Positions 16,051-22,371 of a stretch of 24,381 nucleotides of DNA are shown in pieces (the first letter of the stretch is position 1; each line of letters begins with the position of its first letter). A program made the translations under genes and the position numbers. Under the pieces are notes generated by a model. It was not told where the DNA came from. It was given only the letters and a program-made list of their open reading frames with translations, and ran no database searches. Source of the DNA: Lewinellaceae bacterium (GTDB lineage: Bacteria; Bacteroidota; Bacteroidia; Chitinophagales; Saprospiraceae); NCBI GenBank assembly GCA_020636255.1, contig JACJYE010000023.1:1-24381 (forward strand). The letters are read 5' to 3'.

Positions 16051-16833
16051 TCATGTCAGCGCCCGGTCGAGGTGCACATAACCGCCGTCGACGACGAGGA
16101 ACTGGCCCGTGGTGTGGGCCGACCTGTCCGACAACAGGAATACGGCGGTGGCGGCGATCTCCTCGGCCGTGGTCATCCGGCGCCCCAGGGGGATCTTGGA
16201 AACGATCTCCCGTTCTTTTTGGGCGGGGTCGTCGAAGCTCGTATCCAGCCACTTCCGGTAAAGCGGGGTCATCACTTCGGCGGGCAGGATGGCGTTCACG
16301 CGTATGCCGAAGGGCAGCAGGCCCGCCGCCCATTCGCGGGTCAGCGCCAGCTGCGCGCCTTTTGAAGCGGCATAACCGGAAGTGCTGCCCTGCCCGGTCA
16401 GCGCTACTTTCGAACTGATATTGACAATAGCGCCCCTGGCCGCTTTCAGCTGGGGCAGCGCATAATGCACGAGGTCGTAATAATGGTAAAGGTTGTGCCC
16501 GACGGAGCGGCGGAAGGCCTCGGGGCCGGCTTCCAGGCCCACGCCGTCGTTTACGCCAGCGTTGTTGACGATGCCGTCGATGCGGCCATAACGCGCTACG
16601 GTTTCTTCAACTACCCGGCGGCACTGCTCCGGCTCCTCCAGGCTGCCAATGACGTAGTAGGCCTCTTTGCCGTCTGCCTGAAGCTCCCGCGCCAGCACTT
16701 CCGTGGCCTCCCTGGATCGCGTAGCGATAACGGGAATGCCACCCTCCGCCACGATAGCCCGCGTGATGGCCTCTCCAATACCCTTGGAGCCGCCGCTGAC
16801 GATGAAGACTTTGCTGTTTAGGTTTAAGTCCAT
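16051..16833 (-). CDS. SDR-family L-fucose dehydrogenase
   Basis: A 260-residue cytosolic short-chain dehydrogenase. The NAD(P)-binding SGGSKGIG lies at 13-20 and NNAG at 90-93. Catalytic residues are Asn114, Ser140/141, Tyr154 and Lys158 (YAASK). Segments such as VNNAGVNDGVGLE, HYYDLVHYALPQLK, SKVALTGQGSTSGYAASKGAQLALTREWA, LPAEVMTPLY, and the C-terminal HTTGQFLVVDGGYVHLDRAL match the L-fucose dehydrogenase subgroup as I know it. The reaction is oxidation of L-fucose to L-fucono-lactone. The alternative, 2-keto-3-deoxy-L-fuconate dehydrogenase, is a related SDR and cannot be fully excluded. It heads the minus-strand fucose operon and is divergent from the fuconolactonase gene. Confidence 0.87.
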   Translation of the reverse strand: MDLNLNSKVFIVSGGSKGIGEAITRAIVAEGGIPVIATRSREATEVLARELQADGKEAYYVIGSLEEPEQCRRVVEETVARYGRIDGIVNNAGVNDGVGLEAGPEAFRRSVGHNLYHYYDLVHYALPQLKAARGAIVNISSKVALTGQGSTSGYAASKGAQLALTREWAAGLLPFGIRVNAILPAEVMTPLYRKWLDTSFDDPAQKEREIVSKIPLGRRMTTAEEIAATAVFLLSDRSAHTTGQFLVVDGGYVHLDRALT

Positions 16834-16857
16834 TGCCGGGGGGGGTTAAAGTTACTC

Positions 16858-16883
16858 GTGTGTATACTTGTACACCTACACAC
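16858..16883. promoter_or_regulatory. Inverted repeat in the divergent fucose intergenic region
   Basis: GTGTGTA at 16858-16864 and TACACAC at 16877-16883 form 7-base arms with a 12-base spacer. They lie directly upstream of TAACTTTA (minus strand, 16854-16847), a one-mismatch TAnnTTTG element for the SDR gene. The position suits an operator controlling the divergent pair. The sequence is also of low complexity (CA/GT-rich), so it may simply be a repeat. Confidence 0.3.
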
Positions 16884-16976
16884 TTACACACCTTCCAACC
16901 TTCGTAAAAATCACGAAAAACATCCGAACTCTGTCCAATACTTCGATTTTTTTTAAATTTTGGAAAAAATCAGGCC

Positions 16977-17807
16977 ATGGTTATCGACGCACATCAGCAT
17001 TTCTGGAAATACCACCCGCAAAAGCACGCCTGGATCAATGATGAGATGGCCGTGCTGAAGCGCGACTTCCTGCCACCCGATCTGGAACCCCTTTACCGGG
17101 AGCATGGCATCGACGGCTGCGTGGCCGTTCAGGCCGAACAGTCGGAAGCGGAAACCGAATTCCTGCTGGCCCTGGCGGAGCAATTCGATTTTATTCGGGG
17201 CGTCGTTGGCTGGGTGGACCTGCGTGCCAAAAACATCGAATCGAGGCTGGCGTATTACAGCAGGTTCGACAAGCTGAAAGGCTTCCGGCATATTGTACAG
17301 GATGAACCCGGCCCAGGCTTTATGCTGCAACCCGAATTCCTGCGTGGCCTTGGCCTGTTGCACCGCTATGGGTTTACTTACGACATCCTCATTTACCCCA
17401 CACAGCTCGATGCGGCCCTGAAAGTGGTAGAGCGCTTTCCGGAACAGCGTTTCGTCGTTGACCATATCGCCAAGCCATACATCAAAGCGGGCGGTGGCAT
17501 GGAGCAGTGGGCGGCATATATGAAGGCTATCGGTTCCCACGCCAATACCTATTGTAAGGTGTCGGGCCTGGTTACGGAAGCCGACTGGCGGCATTGGAAA
17601 GCGGAAGATATATTCCCTTTTCTCGACGTCGTATTCGAAGCTTTCCGCCCAGGCCGCCTGATGTTCGGCTCCGACTGGCCGGTATGCCTGCTCGCGGCTT
17701 CATACGGCCAGGTAAAGGGTATACTGGAACAGTACACAGAAGCCCTTTCCGGCCCGGAAAAGATAGCTGTCTGGGGCGGATCTGCGGCGGCTTTTTACGG
17801 CTTGTAA
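16977..17807 (+). CDS. L-fuconolactonase (amidohydrolase superfamily)
   Basis: A 276-residue cytosolic TIM-barrel hydrolase of the amidohydrolase-2/COG3618 group. Metal or catalytic residues are visible: His6 and His8 in DAHQHFW, His105 in GFRHIVQDEP, His163 in VVDHIAKP and Asp233 in MFGSDWPV. The family hydrolyses sugar lactones. Beside FucP and an L-fucose dehydrogenase the natural substrate is L-fuconolactone, giving L-fuconate. Length is typical (270-290). The start ATG follows an AT-rich stretch with TTAAATTTTG, which is close to a -7 element. The next gene is an unrelated chaperone, so the L-fuconate dehydratase expected in the pathway is not adjacent. Confidence 0.9.
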   Translation: MVIDAHQHFWKYHPQKHAWINDEMAVLKRDFLPPDLEPLYREHGIDGCVAVQAEQSEAETEFLLALAEQFDFIRGVVGWVDLRAKNIESRLAYYSRFDKLKGFRHIVQDEPGPGFMLQPEFLRGLGLLHRYGFTYDILIYPTQLDAALKVVERFPEQRFVVDHIAKPYIKAGGGMEQWAAYMKAIGSHANTYCKVSGLVTEADWRHWKAEDIFPFLDVVFEAFRPGRLMFGSDWPVCLLAASYGQVKGILEQYTEALSGPEKIAVWGGSAAAFYGL

Positions 17808-17868
17808 GGGTACGTCAACAGGAGCAGTGGTTTTGGCGTTATTTTTAAAAAGCGTAGCAAGAACAGCC

Positions 17869-18843
17869 ATGCAATACAAGGATTATTACGACATACTCGG
17901 CGTAGATAAAAAAGCTTCGGCCCAGGCCATCAAGAAAGCCTTCCGGAAGCTGGCCAGCCAGTACCACCCCGACAAGAACCCCGGCAACAAGGCGGCGGAG
18001 GATAAATTCAAGGAGGTGAATGAGGCCTACGAGGTGCTTAGCGACCCTGAAAAACGCAAGAAATACGATACCCTGGGCGCCAACTGGCAAGCCTATCAGC
18101 AGGGAGGAGGGTTCGACTGGTCGAAGTTTGCCGGGCAGGGTGGCCAGCAGGGCCGGCGTAGTTTTACCTTCGAGGGCAACCCGTTTGGCCGTAGCAGCAG
18201 CAGTGGCTTTTCCGATTTTTTCGACATGTTTTTCGGGGGCAGCGGAGAGGAAAACCCTTTTGGCCGGTTCCGTGACGGCCGCGGCAGCAGCAGCGGGCGC
18301 AGTTCGGTAAACCAGGGCCGCGACCTGCAGGCCGAGCTCCACATCGGGCTGATGGAAGCTTATCAGGGCAACAGCCGTACCTTTGAGCTGAAAGGGCAGA
18401 AATTGCGGATACAGATCAAACCCGGGGCCTACGACGGGCAGAAGCTGCGCATCAAGGGCAAAGGCTCGCCCGGGCACAACGGCGGCCCCGCCGGCGACCT
18501 CTACCTCATCCTGCGTATCAGCCCCGACCCCCGTTTCCAAAGGGATGGCGATAACCTGGCCTATACGGCTTCCATAGACTTGTACACGGCCGTCCTGGGC
18601 GGCAGCATCGAAGTGCCCACCCTGTCCGGCAACGTCAAAATAAACATCCCCGCCGGCGCCGAAGGGGGCCAGGTGCTGCGCCTCAAAGGTAAAGGCATGC
18701 CGCATTATGAAAAACCCGGCCAGCACGGCGACCTGCTCGTGAAAGTGGATATCAAAATGCCCAAACACCTGAGCGAAGAAGAAAAACGCCTGTTTGAACA
18801 GCTCCGCGAACTGGCGAAGCACAAGCGGGGGAGCTTTGCGTGA
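17869..18843 (+). CDS. cbpA: J-domain co-chaperone, CbpA-type (DnaJ class II)
   Basis: A 324-residue cytosolic co-chaperone. The J domain spans 4-68 with HPD at 33-35, a Gly/Phe/Ser-rich linker runs about 78-150, and two C-terminal substrate-binding beta-domains lie at about 150-320 (GRDLQAELHIGLMEAYQG; LYTAVLGGSIEVPTLSGNVKINIPAG; GKGMPHYEKPGQHGDLLVKVDIKMP). The CxxCxGxG zinc-finger region of class I DnaJ is absent, which points to CbpA. It stimulates DnaK ATPase and binds unfolded clients. The ATG at 17869 was chosen because the 14 upstream in-frame residues precede the usual MQYKDYYDILG start. Confidence 0.94.
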   Translation: MQYKDYYDILGVDKKASAQAIKKAFRKLASQYHPDKNPGNKAAEDKFKEVNEAYEVLSDPEKRKKYDTLGANWQAYQQGGGFDWSKFAGQGGQQGRRSFTFEGNPFGRSSSSGFSDFFDMFFGGSGEENPFGRFRDGRGSSSGRSSVNQGRDLQAELHIGLMEAYQGNSRTFELKGQKLRIQIKPGAYDGQKLRIKGKGSPGHNGGPAGDLYLILRISPDPRFQRDGDNLAYTASIDLYTAVLGGSIEVPTLSGNVKINIPAGAEGGQVLRLKGKGMPHYEKPGQHGDLLVKVDIKMPKHLSEEEKRLFEQLRELAKHKRGSFA

Positions 18844-18865
18844 GCAACAATGAAACCGTGAAACC

Positions 18866-19228
18866 ATGAACAACCTCATCCTCTACGAACCCGAACTTGA
18901 ATCCTTCGAATCCATTGACAATTTCATGGATGGCCTGTTCAGTATGCAGATGCCCTATCTGGCCAGCGGCCTTCTGGAAAAAGGCCTGTCGCCCCGCGAG
19001 ATCGTAGGAGCGGTGCGCCGCGCTGTCAATGCCTGCCGTGTTGCCGGCTACAACCCTCGCCGGCATTTTTACCCCGTATATACCCAATACCAGGGCCAAC
19101 TGGTGCGCGACTGCAAGCTTTCGGCTTTCGGTTACGGCCTGGTGCTGCTCAATGGCCCGGACGGCAGCCCCATCGTGGCGGAATTTCAGGCGCGGCTGGT
19201 GAAAGGGTTTATGGAGGGTATAAAATAA
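18866..19228 (+). CDS. Uncharacterised 120-residue protein downstream of cbpA
   Basis: I do not recognise this family. It is a soluble protein without signal peptide or membrane segment. It has a predicted helical centre (about 15-60, FMDGLFSMQMPYLASGLLEKGLSPREIVGAVRRAVNACRVAG) and a more strand-like C-terminal half ending in an amphipathic helix. It begins 22 bases after the cbpA stop and is probably co-transcribed. In many bacteria this slot holds cbpM, the CbpA modulator, but no MerR-like helix-turn-helix of CbpM is visible. The start ATG sits in a small GAAACCGTG/GAAACCATG repeat. Length and codon use look like a real gene. Confidence 0.75.
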   Translation: MNNLILYEPELESFESIDNFMDGLFSMQMPYLASGLLEKGLSPREIVGAVRRAVNACRVAGYNPRRHFYPVYTQYQGQLVRDCKLSAFGYGLVLLNGPDGSPIVAEFQARLVKGFMEGIK

Positions 19229-19263
19229 CGAGCCCTTCTTGTTCCTGGCGCTTAATTAGCCGG

Positions 19264-19281
19264 CATTCCAATTTGGAAATG
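19264..19281. other. Hairpin-forming sequence after the cbpA unit
   Basis: CATTCCAA and TTGGAAATG can pair around a single T with one bulged base. It lies 35 bases after the stop of the small gene and 85 bases before the DtxR-family start. It may end the chaperone transcript or serve as an upstream operator. No T-run follows. Confidence 0.25.
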
Positions 19282-19299
19282 TCCCGGATAATGAGTATG

Positions 19300-19330
19300 T
19301 TTGTGTTGTCTAATAAAAAAGTTAGTTTAA
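19300..19330 (+). promoter_or_regulatory. Candidate promoter of the DtxR-family gene
   Basis: TTTG at 19300-19303 is followed after 19 bases by TAGTTTAA at 19323-19330, which fits the Bacteroidota -33/-7 layout with two mismatches in the -7 element. The operator palindrome at 19321-19336 covers the -7 part, which would allow repression by steric block. Confidence 0.45.
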
Positions 19331-19336
19331 TCTAAC
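19321..19336. promoter_or_regulatory. Probable DtxR/MntR-type operator
   Basis: GTTAGTTTAATCTAAC matches its own reverse complement at 14 of 16 positions. The TTAG...CTAA arms resemble operators of DtxR-family regulators (DtxR consensus half TTAGGTTAG). It ends 12 bases before the start codon of a DtxR-family gene, so autoregulation is likely. Confidence 0.6.
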
Positions 19337-19348
19337 AAATTATTTTTA

Positions 19349-20011
19349 ATGGAGCTGACAAAAACGGAAGAAGATTACCTCAAGGCCCTTTTCCATCTCA
19401 TCGTGGAGAACGAAGCAGACAAAGCCGGCACCAATCAGTTGGCGGAATACCTGGGTGTATCGCCCGCATCGGCCAACAACATGCTGAAAAAGCTGAAAGG
19501 CAAGGCGCTCGTAGATTACGAAAAGTACGGCAAGCTGGAGTTGGCCGACAAGGGCAAGGCCATTGCTGTGCGCCTCATCCGCAAGCACCGGTTGTGGGAG
19601 ACTTTTCTGTGCCAGCACATGAATTTCACCTGGGACGAAGTACACGAGGTGGCCGAGCAGTTGGAGCATATCCAGTCGCCCAAGCTGATTGCCGAGCTGG
19701 ACAAATTCCTGGGTTTTCCAAGCCGCGACCCACATGGGGCCATTATCCCCGGTGCTGATGGGGCTTATGATACGCCGCCGAAGGCCAGCCTGTCTTCGCT
19801 CAAGGCCGGTGACGTATGCCGGCTGGTGGCGGTTAACGACAGCTCGGAATCCCTGCTGCGTTATGCTTCCCGGCTGGGCCTGTCGCTGAACAGCGAGATC
19901 CTGGTGGAGGAGATCCACGAGTTCGACAGCTCCATGGCCATCGTGGTGGCGGGCGTATCGACTATGGTGTCGAAGCAGTTTGCCGACCATGTTTTTGTAG
20001 AAAAACTATAA
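19349..20011 (+). CDS. DtxR-family metal-dependent repressor, possibly MntR-like
   Basis: A 220-residue cytosolic repressor. It has a winged helix (about 1-72, recognition part NQLAEYLGVSPASANNMLKKL), a metal-binding and dimerisation domain (73-140), and a C-terminal FeoA/SH3-like domain (about 148-218). Putative ligands are His80, Glu84, His99, Glu103, Glu106 and His107, aligning with DtxR His79, Glu83, His98, Cys102, Glu105 and His106. Asp9 replaces DtxR Met10. Asp at 9 and Glu at 103 are the choices seen in manganese sensor MntR, although MntR's Glu11 equivalent is Lys12. Metal identity (Mn or Fe) is therefore inference. A probable operator covers its promoter, and the feo genes lie downstream after a repeat-filled gap. 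Confidence 0.92.
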   Translation: MELTKTEEDYLKALFHLIVENEADKAGTNQLAEYLGVSPASANNMLKKLKGKALVDYEKYGKLELADKGKAIAVRLIRKHRLWETFLCQHMNFTWDEVHEVAEQLEHIQSPKLIAELDKFLGFPSRDPHGAIIPGADGAYDTPPKASLSSLKAGDVCRLVAVNDSSESLLRYASRLGLSLNSEILVEEIHEFDSSMAIVVAGVSTMVSKQFADHVFVEKL

Positions 20012-20019
20012 CCGGATCG

Positions 20020-20034
20020 CGGGCCTCCGGCCCG
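20020..20034 (+). terminator. Rho-independent-like terminator after the DtxR-family gene
   Basis: CGGGCC and GGCCCG pair perfectly around a TCC loop nine bases after the stop codon, and the AT-rich ATAAAATTAT follows. This separates the repressor transcript from the feo operon. Confidence 0.5.
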
Positions 20035-20045
20035 ATAAAATTATG

Positions 20046-20196
20046 GTAACTATTCAGCATCATGGTGATTTACTGCCTGAAGCAAAATTTTGTAATCCGT
20101 CCTTCCCCTTCCGAGGGGAAGGAGAAGGGGTTAGGTATGAAAAATCATACAAAATTTTGCTTCAGGAGTATTTTAGGCCGCATGCTGAATAGTTAC
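20046..20196. repeat. MITE-like inverted-repeat element
   Basis: Two 49-base arms face each other: 20046-20094 and the reverse complement of 20148-20196. The outer 15 bases (GTAACTATTCAGCAT) and the inner 18 (CTGAAGCAAAATTTTGTA) are identical, while the 16 bases between them differ completely. The 53-base centre holds a smaller palindrome, TTCCCCTT-CCG-AGGGGAA. The right arm is nearly identical to 2-50. There is no open reading frame. It looks like a non-autonomous mobile or REP-type element. Confidence 0.75.
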
Positions 20197-20512
20197 AAAT
20201 TATGAATAGAATGGGGGATGTATCAAAAGAGCCTGCAGAAGGCAAACCTGCAGAATAATTAACCGCAAACGCAAAGACGCGGAGAAAAGCGCAAAGCAGG
20301 GCGTATAGAAGGAGCTCTTCCCGCGAAAAACCTCTGCGTCCGCTGCGTCTCTGCGGTTCTTTTACTGCAAATATTTGAGTACGCGAAGTGTGGTAAAATA
20401 CCTTAGCGCCCTTAGCGGGAACCTACTTTGCGTCTCGCGGTTCAATATTTGCCGGGAATACCTCAGGCTTACTTCTGAGACAGCCTCATGTGGAATTTAT
20501 AAAACAAAAGCC
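20197..20512. other. Repeat-rich non-coding stretch upstream of the feo operon
   Basis: An imperfect inverted repeat pairs 20261-20284 (AACCGCAAACGCAAAGACGC onward) with 20332-20358 (ending GCGTCTCTGCGGTT). A further related piece, GCGTCTCGCGGTT, lies near 20430-20442. Such CGCAAAGACGC repeats are common between genes of Bacteroidota. A short CCTGCAGAA is also repeated near 20232 and 20247. The stretch can be read in frame into the next gene from 20375, but that extension has no family similarity. Confidence 0.5.
20374..20406 (+). promoter_or_regulatory. Candidate feo operon promoter
   Basis: TTTG at 20374-20377 is followed after 21 bases by TACCTTAG at 20399-20406, a one-mismatch TAnnTTTG. 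This would give a leader of roughly 100 bases before the ATG at 20513. No copy of the GTTAG-N6-CTAAC operator is visible here. Confidence 0.35.
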
Positions 20513-21550
20513 ATGCTGATAGCGGTGAACCCAGAGATAGCATTACTGATCGGAGGCGCGGCCCTACTGGGGCTGGCATTGACATTCTGGCCTAAAAACG
20601 GCCTGTTGGCCCTGCTGGCCAGGGGCCGGTTGAACACCCAGCGCGTATTGCTGGAAGACGCTTTGAAGTTCCTTTTCGACTGCGAATACAAAAGCATCCC
20701 CTGCCGGCTGAACAGTATTGCCGGCAACCTGCATATATCGGCCGACAGCACGGCCCGTTTGCTCGACAGGCTTCGGGCCATGGGGCTGATCCAGCTGCAG
20801 GAGGATACATTCCGGCTGACGGATGCCGGGCGTTCCTACGCTCTGCGCATCGTGCGCGTGCACCGTATCTGGGAGCGCTACCTGGCCGATGAAACGGGGG
20901 TAGGGCAGATGGACTGGCACGGTGAAGCGGATTTTAAGGAACACCTCCTATCCCCCGAAGCCGCCGACCAGCTGGCGGCGCAAATGGGCAACCCTGCATT
21001 CGACCCGCATGGCGACCCCATCCCTTCCTCTAAGGGTGAGATGCCCGTTTATACGGGCAAACCATTGAGCGCGTTGAAGGAAGGCGATATCGCCAGGATC
21101 GTACATATCGAAGACGAGCCGGCGGCTATTTATGCCCAGATCGCCGCGCTGGGCCTGTACCCGGGTATGCAGGTATACATCATGGACGTTACCGACGAGC
21201 GGATACAGTTTGCCGCCAACGGCGAAGAATGTGTGCTCACGCCGCTTTTCGCTACCAATATCACTGTAGAGAGCCTTCCCGCCCCTGAGCCGATACAAAA
21301 AAAAGCAGACCTGCTTTCTGCTCTGAAGGCCGGGGAAAGCGCGCTTGTTAAAGGCATTTCGCCCACCTGTCGCGGGCAGCAGCGCCGCCGCCTGATGGAC
21401 CTCGGCATCGTGCCGGGCACGGCCATCACCACCGAATTCAGGAGCGCTTCCGGCGACCCCGTAGCCTACCGGGTGCTGGGCACCACCATCGCCATCCGGA
21501 GGAGCCAGGCCGATCAGATATTTATTGACCGACAAGAAGCAAAGCCATGA
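20513..21550 (+). CDS. Membrane-anchored DtxR-like regulator fused to two FeoA domains
   Basis: A 345-residue fusion. A hydrophobic segment at 8-26 (PEIALLIGGAALLGLALTFW) should anchor it in the inner membrane. A DtxR-type winged helix follows (about 48-105), then the metal and dimerisation domain with His117, Glu121, His136, Asp140, Glu143 and His144 in the DtxR ligand spacing. Two FeoA/SH3-like domains complete it (about 184-253 and 266-339, both with an LGLYPG / LGIVPG motif). FeoA normally is a separate small cytosolic partner of FeoB. Its stop overlaps the FeoB start (ATGA at 21547-21550), indicating translational coupling. The start at 20513 places the anchor at the N-terminus. Upstream in-frame codons from 20375 lie in repeat-type DNA. 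It may sense cytosolic iron and gate FeoB directly, or repress genes from the membrane. Confidence 0.88.
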   Translation: MLIAVNPEIALLIGGAALLGLALTFWPKNGLLALLARGRLNTQRVLLEDALKFLFDCEYKSIPCRLNSIAGNLHISADSTARLLDRLRAMGLIQLQEDTFRLTDAGRSYALRIVRVHRIWERYLADETGVGQMDWHGEADFKEHLLSPEAADQLAAQMGNPAFDPHGDPIPSSKGEMPVYTGKPLSALKEGDIARIVHIEDEPAAIYAQIAALGLYPGMQVYIMDVTDERIQFAANGEECVLTPLFATNITVESLPAPEPIQKKADLLSALKAGESALVKGISPTCRGQQRRRLMDLGIVPGTAITTEFRSASGDPVAYRVLGTTIAIRRSQADQIFIDRQEAKP

Positions 21551-22341
21551 AAGATTTACACAACTGCGAAAACTGCCCCGTCCACCATACCGAGAACCTC
21601 ATCCGGCTCGGCATCGCCATGGACCGGGTCGACTATGTGGTGGCCCTCGCCGGCAACCCCAATACGGGCAAGAGCACGGTCTTTAACAACCTGACCGGCC
21701 TTCGCCAGCATACGGGCAACTGGCCCGGTAAGACCGTCACCCGCGCCGAAGGCGGGTTCTCCTACAACGACAAGCGGTACAAGGTCGTCGACCTGCCAGG
21801 TACCTATTCGCTGCTCTCCACCAGCACCGATGAGGAAGTCGCCCGGGATTTTATCCTGTTCGGGCAGCCCGATGTTACGGTCATCGTGGTTGACGCTACC
21901 CGCCTCGAACGCAACCTCAACCTGGCCCTTCAGATACTGGAGATCACGGACCGGGCGGTGCTCTGCCTCAACCTGATGGACGAGGCACGGCGCCACCAGA
22001 TCGAGGTCGACAGCCGCGCTTTGTCGCGGGAACTGGGCATCCCCGTGGTGCCTGCCGAGGCGCGACAGAAAGTAGGTATGGACAAACTGCTGGCCACCAT
22101 CGAGGAAGTAGCTACGGGAAGTTACGTTTGCAAACCCCACCGGGTGCGCAACCGCTCCAGGAGCCTGAACCACGCGATCGAGCAACTGTCGAAAAAACTG
22201 TCGGAACAATTCCCGGGGCTGCCCAACCTCAGCTGGGTGGCGCTGCGCCTGCTGGAAGGCGACCAGAGCATCATCGAGGCGGTTCAGTCGGGAGACTTAG
22301 GCAAGCTGGGAGCGGGCTTGCTGATGGCGCCAGCCCAGTAA
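21547..22341 (+). CDS. feoB: FeoB GTPase half (split ferrous iron transporter B)
   Basis: A 264-residue cytosolic G-protein domain of the Fe(II) transporter. G1 is GNPNTGKST at 36-44, the G2 region is NWPGKT at 58-63, G3 is DLPG at 82-85, G4 is NLMD at 142-145, and G5 is the less canonical PAEA near 169-172 where SAR is usual. A GDI-like helical part begins near 205 (LSWVALRLLEGD). The N-terminus carries a CxxC (Cys7, Cys10) and His13-His14 ahead of the G domain, which could bind metal. The frame ends at TAA 22339-22341 inside the linker that in ordinary FeoB joins the GTPase to the membrane part, and the membrane part follows in the same frame 30 bases later. The start overlaps the previous stop. 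Confidence 0.93.
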   Translation: MKDLHNCENCPVHHTENLIRLGIAMDRVDYVVALAGNPNTGKSTVFNNLTGLRQHTGNWPGKTVTRAEGGFSYNDKRYKVVDLPGTYSLLSTSTDEEVARDFILFGQPDVTVIVVDATRLERNLNLALQILEITDRAVLCLNLMDEARRHQIEVDSRALSRELGIPVVPAEARQKVGMDKLLATIEEVATGSYVCKPHRVRNRSRSLNHAIEQLSKKLSEQFPGLPNLSWVALRLLEGDQSIIEAVQSGDLGKLGAGLLMAPAQ

Positions 22342-22371
22342 AATGTTAAACTGCAAAACTTTAAGGAAGCT

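Noticed and set aside
20046..20196. CRISPR-like array
   Set aside because: Only one inverted pair with one further distant copy, no regular spacers and no cas genes. It is better explained as a MITE-like element.
20375..20512. N-terminal extension of the DtxR-FeoA fusion by 46 residues
   Set aside because: The extension is encoded by repeat-like intergenic DNA, would bury the membrane anchor, and overlaps the candidate promoter. The ATG at 20513 is more plausible.
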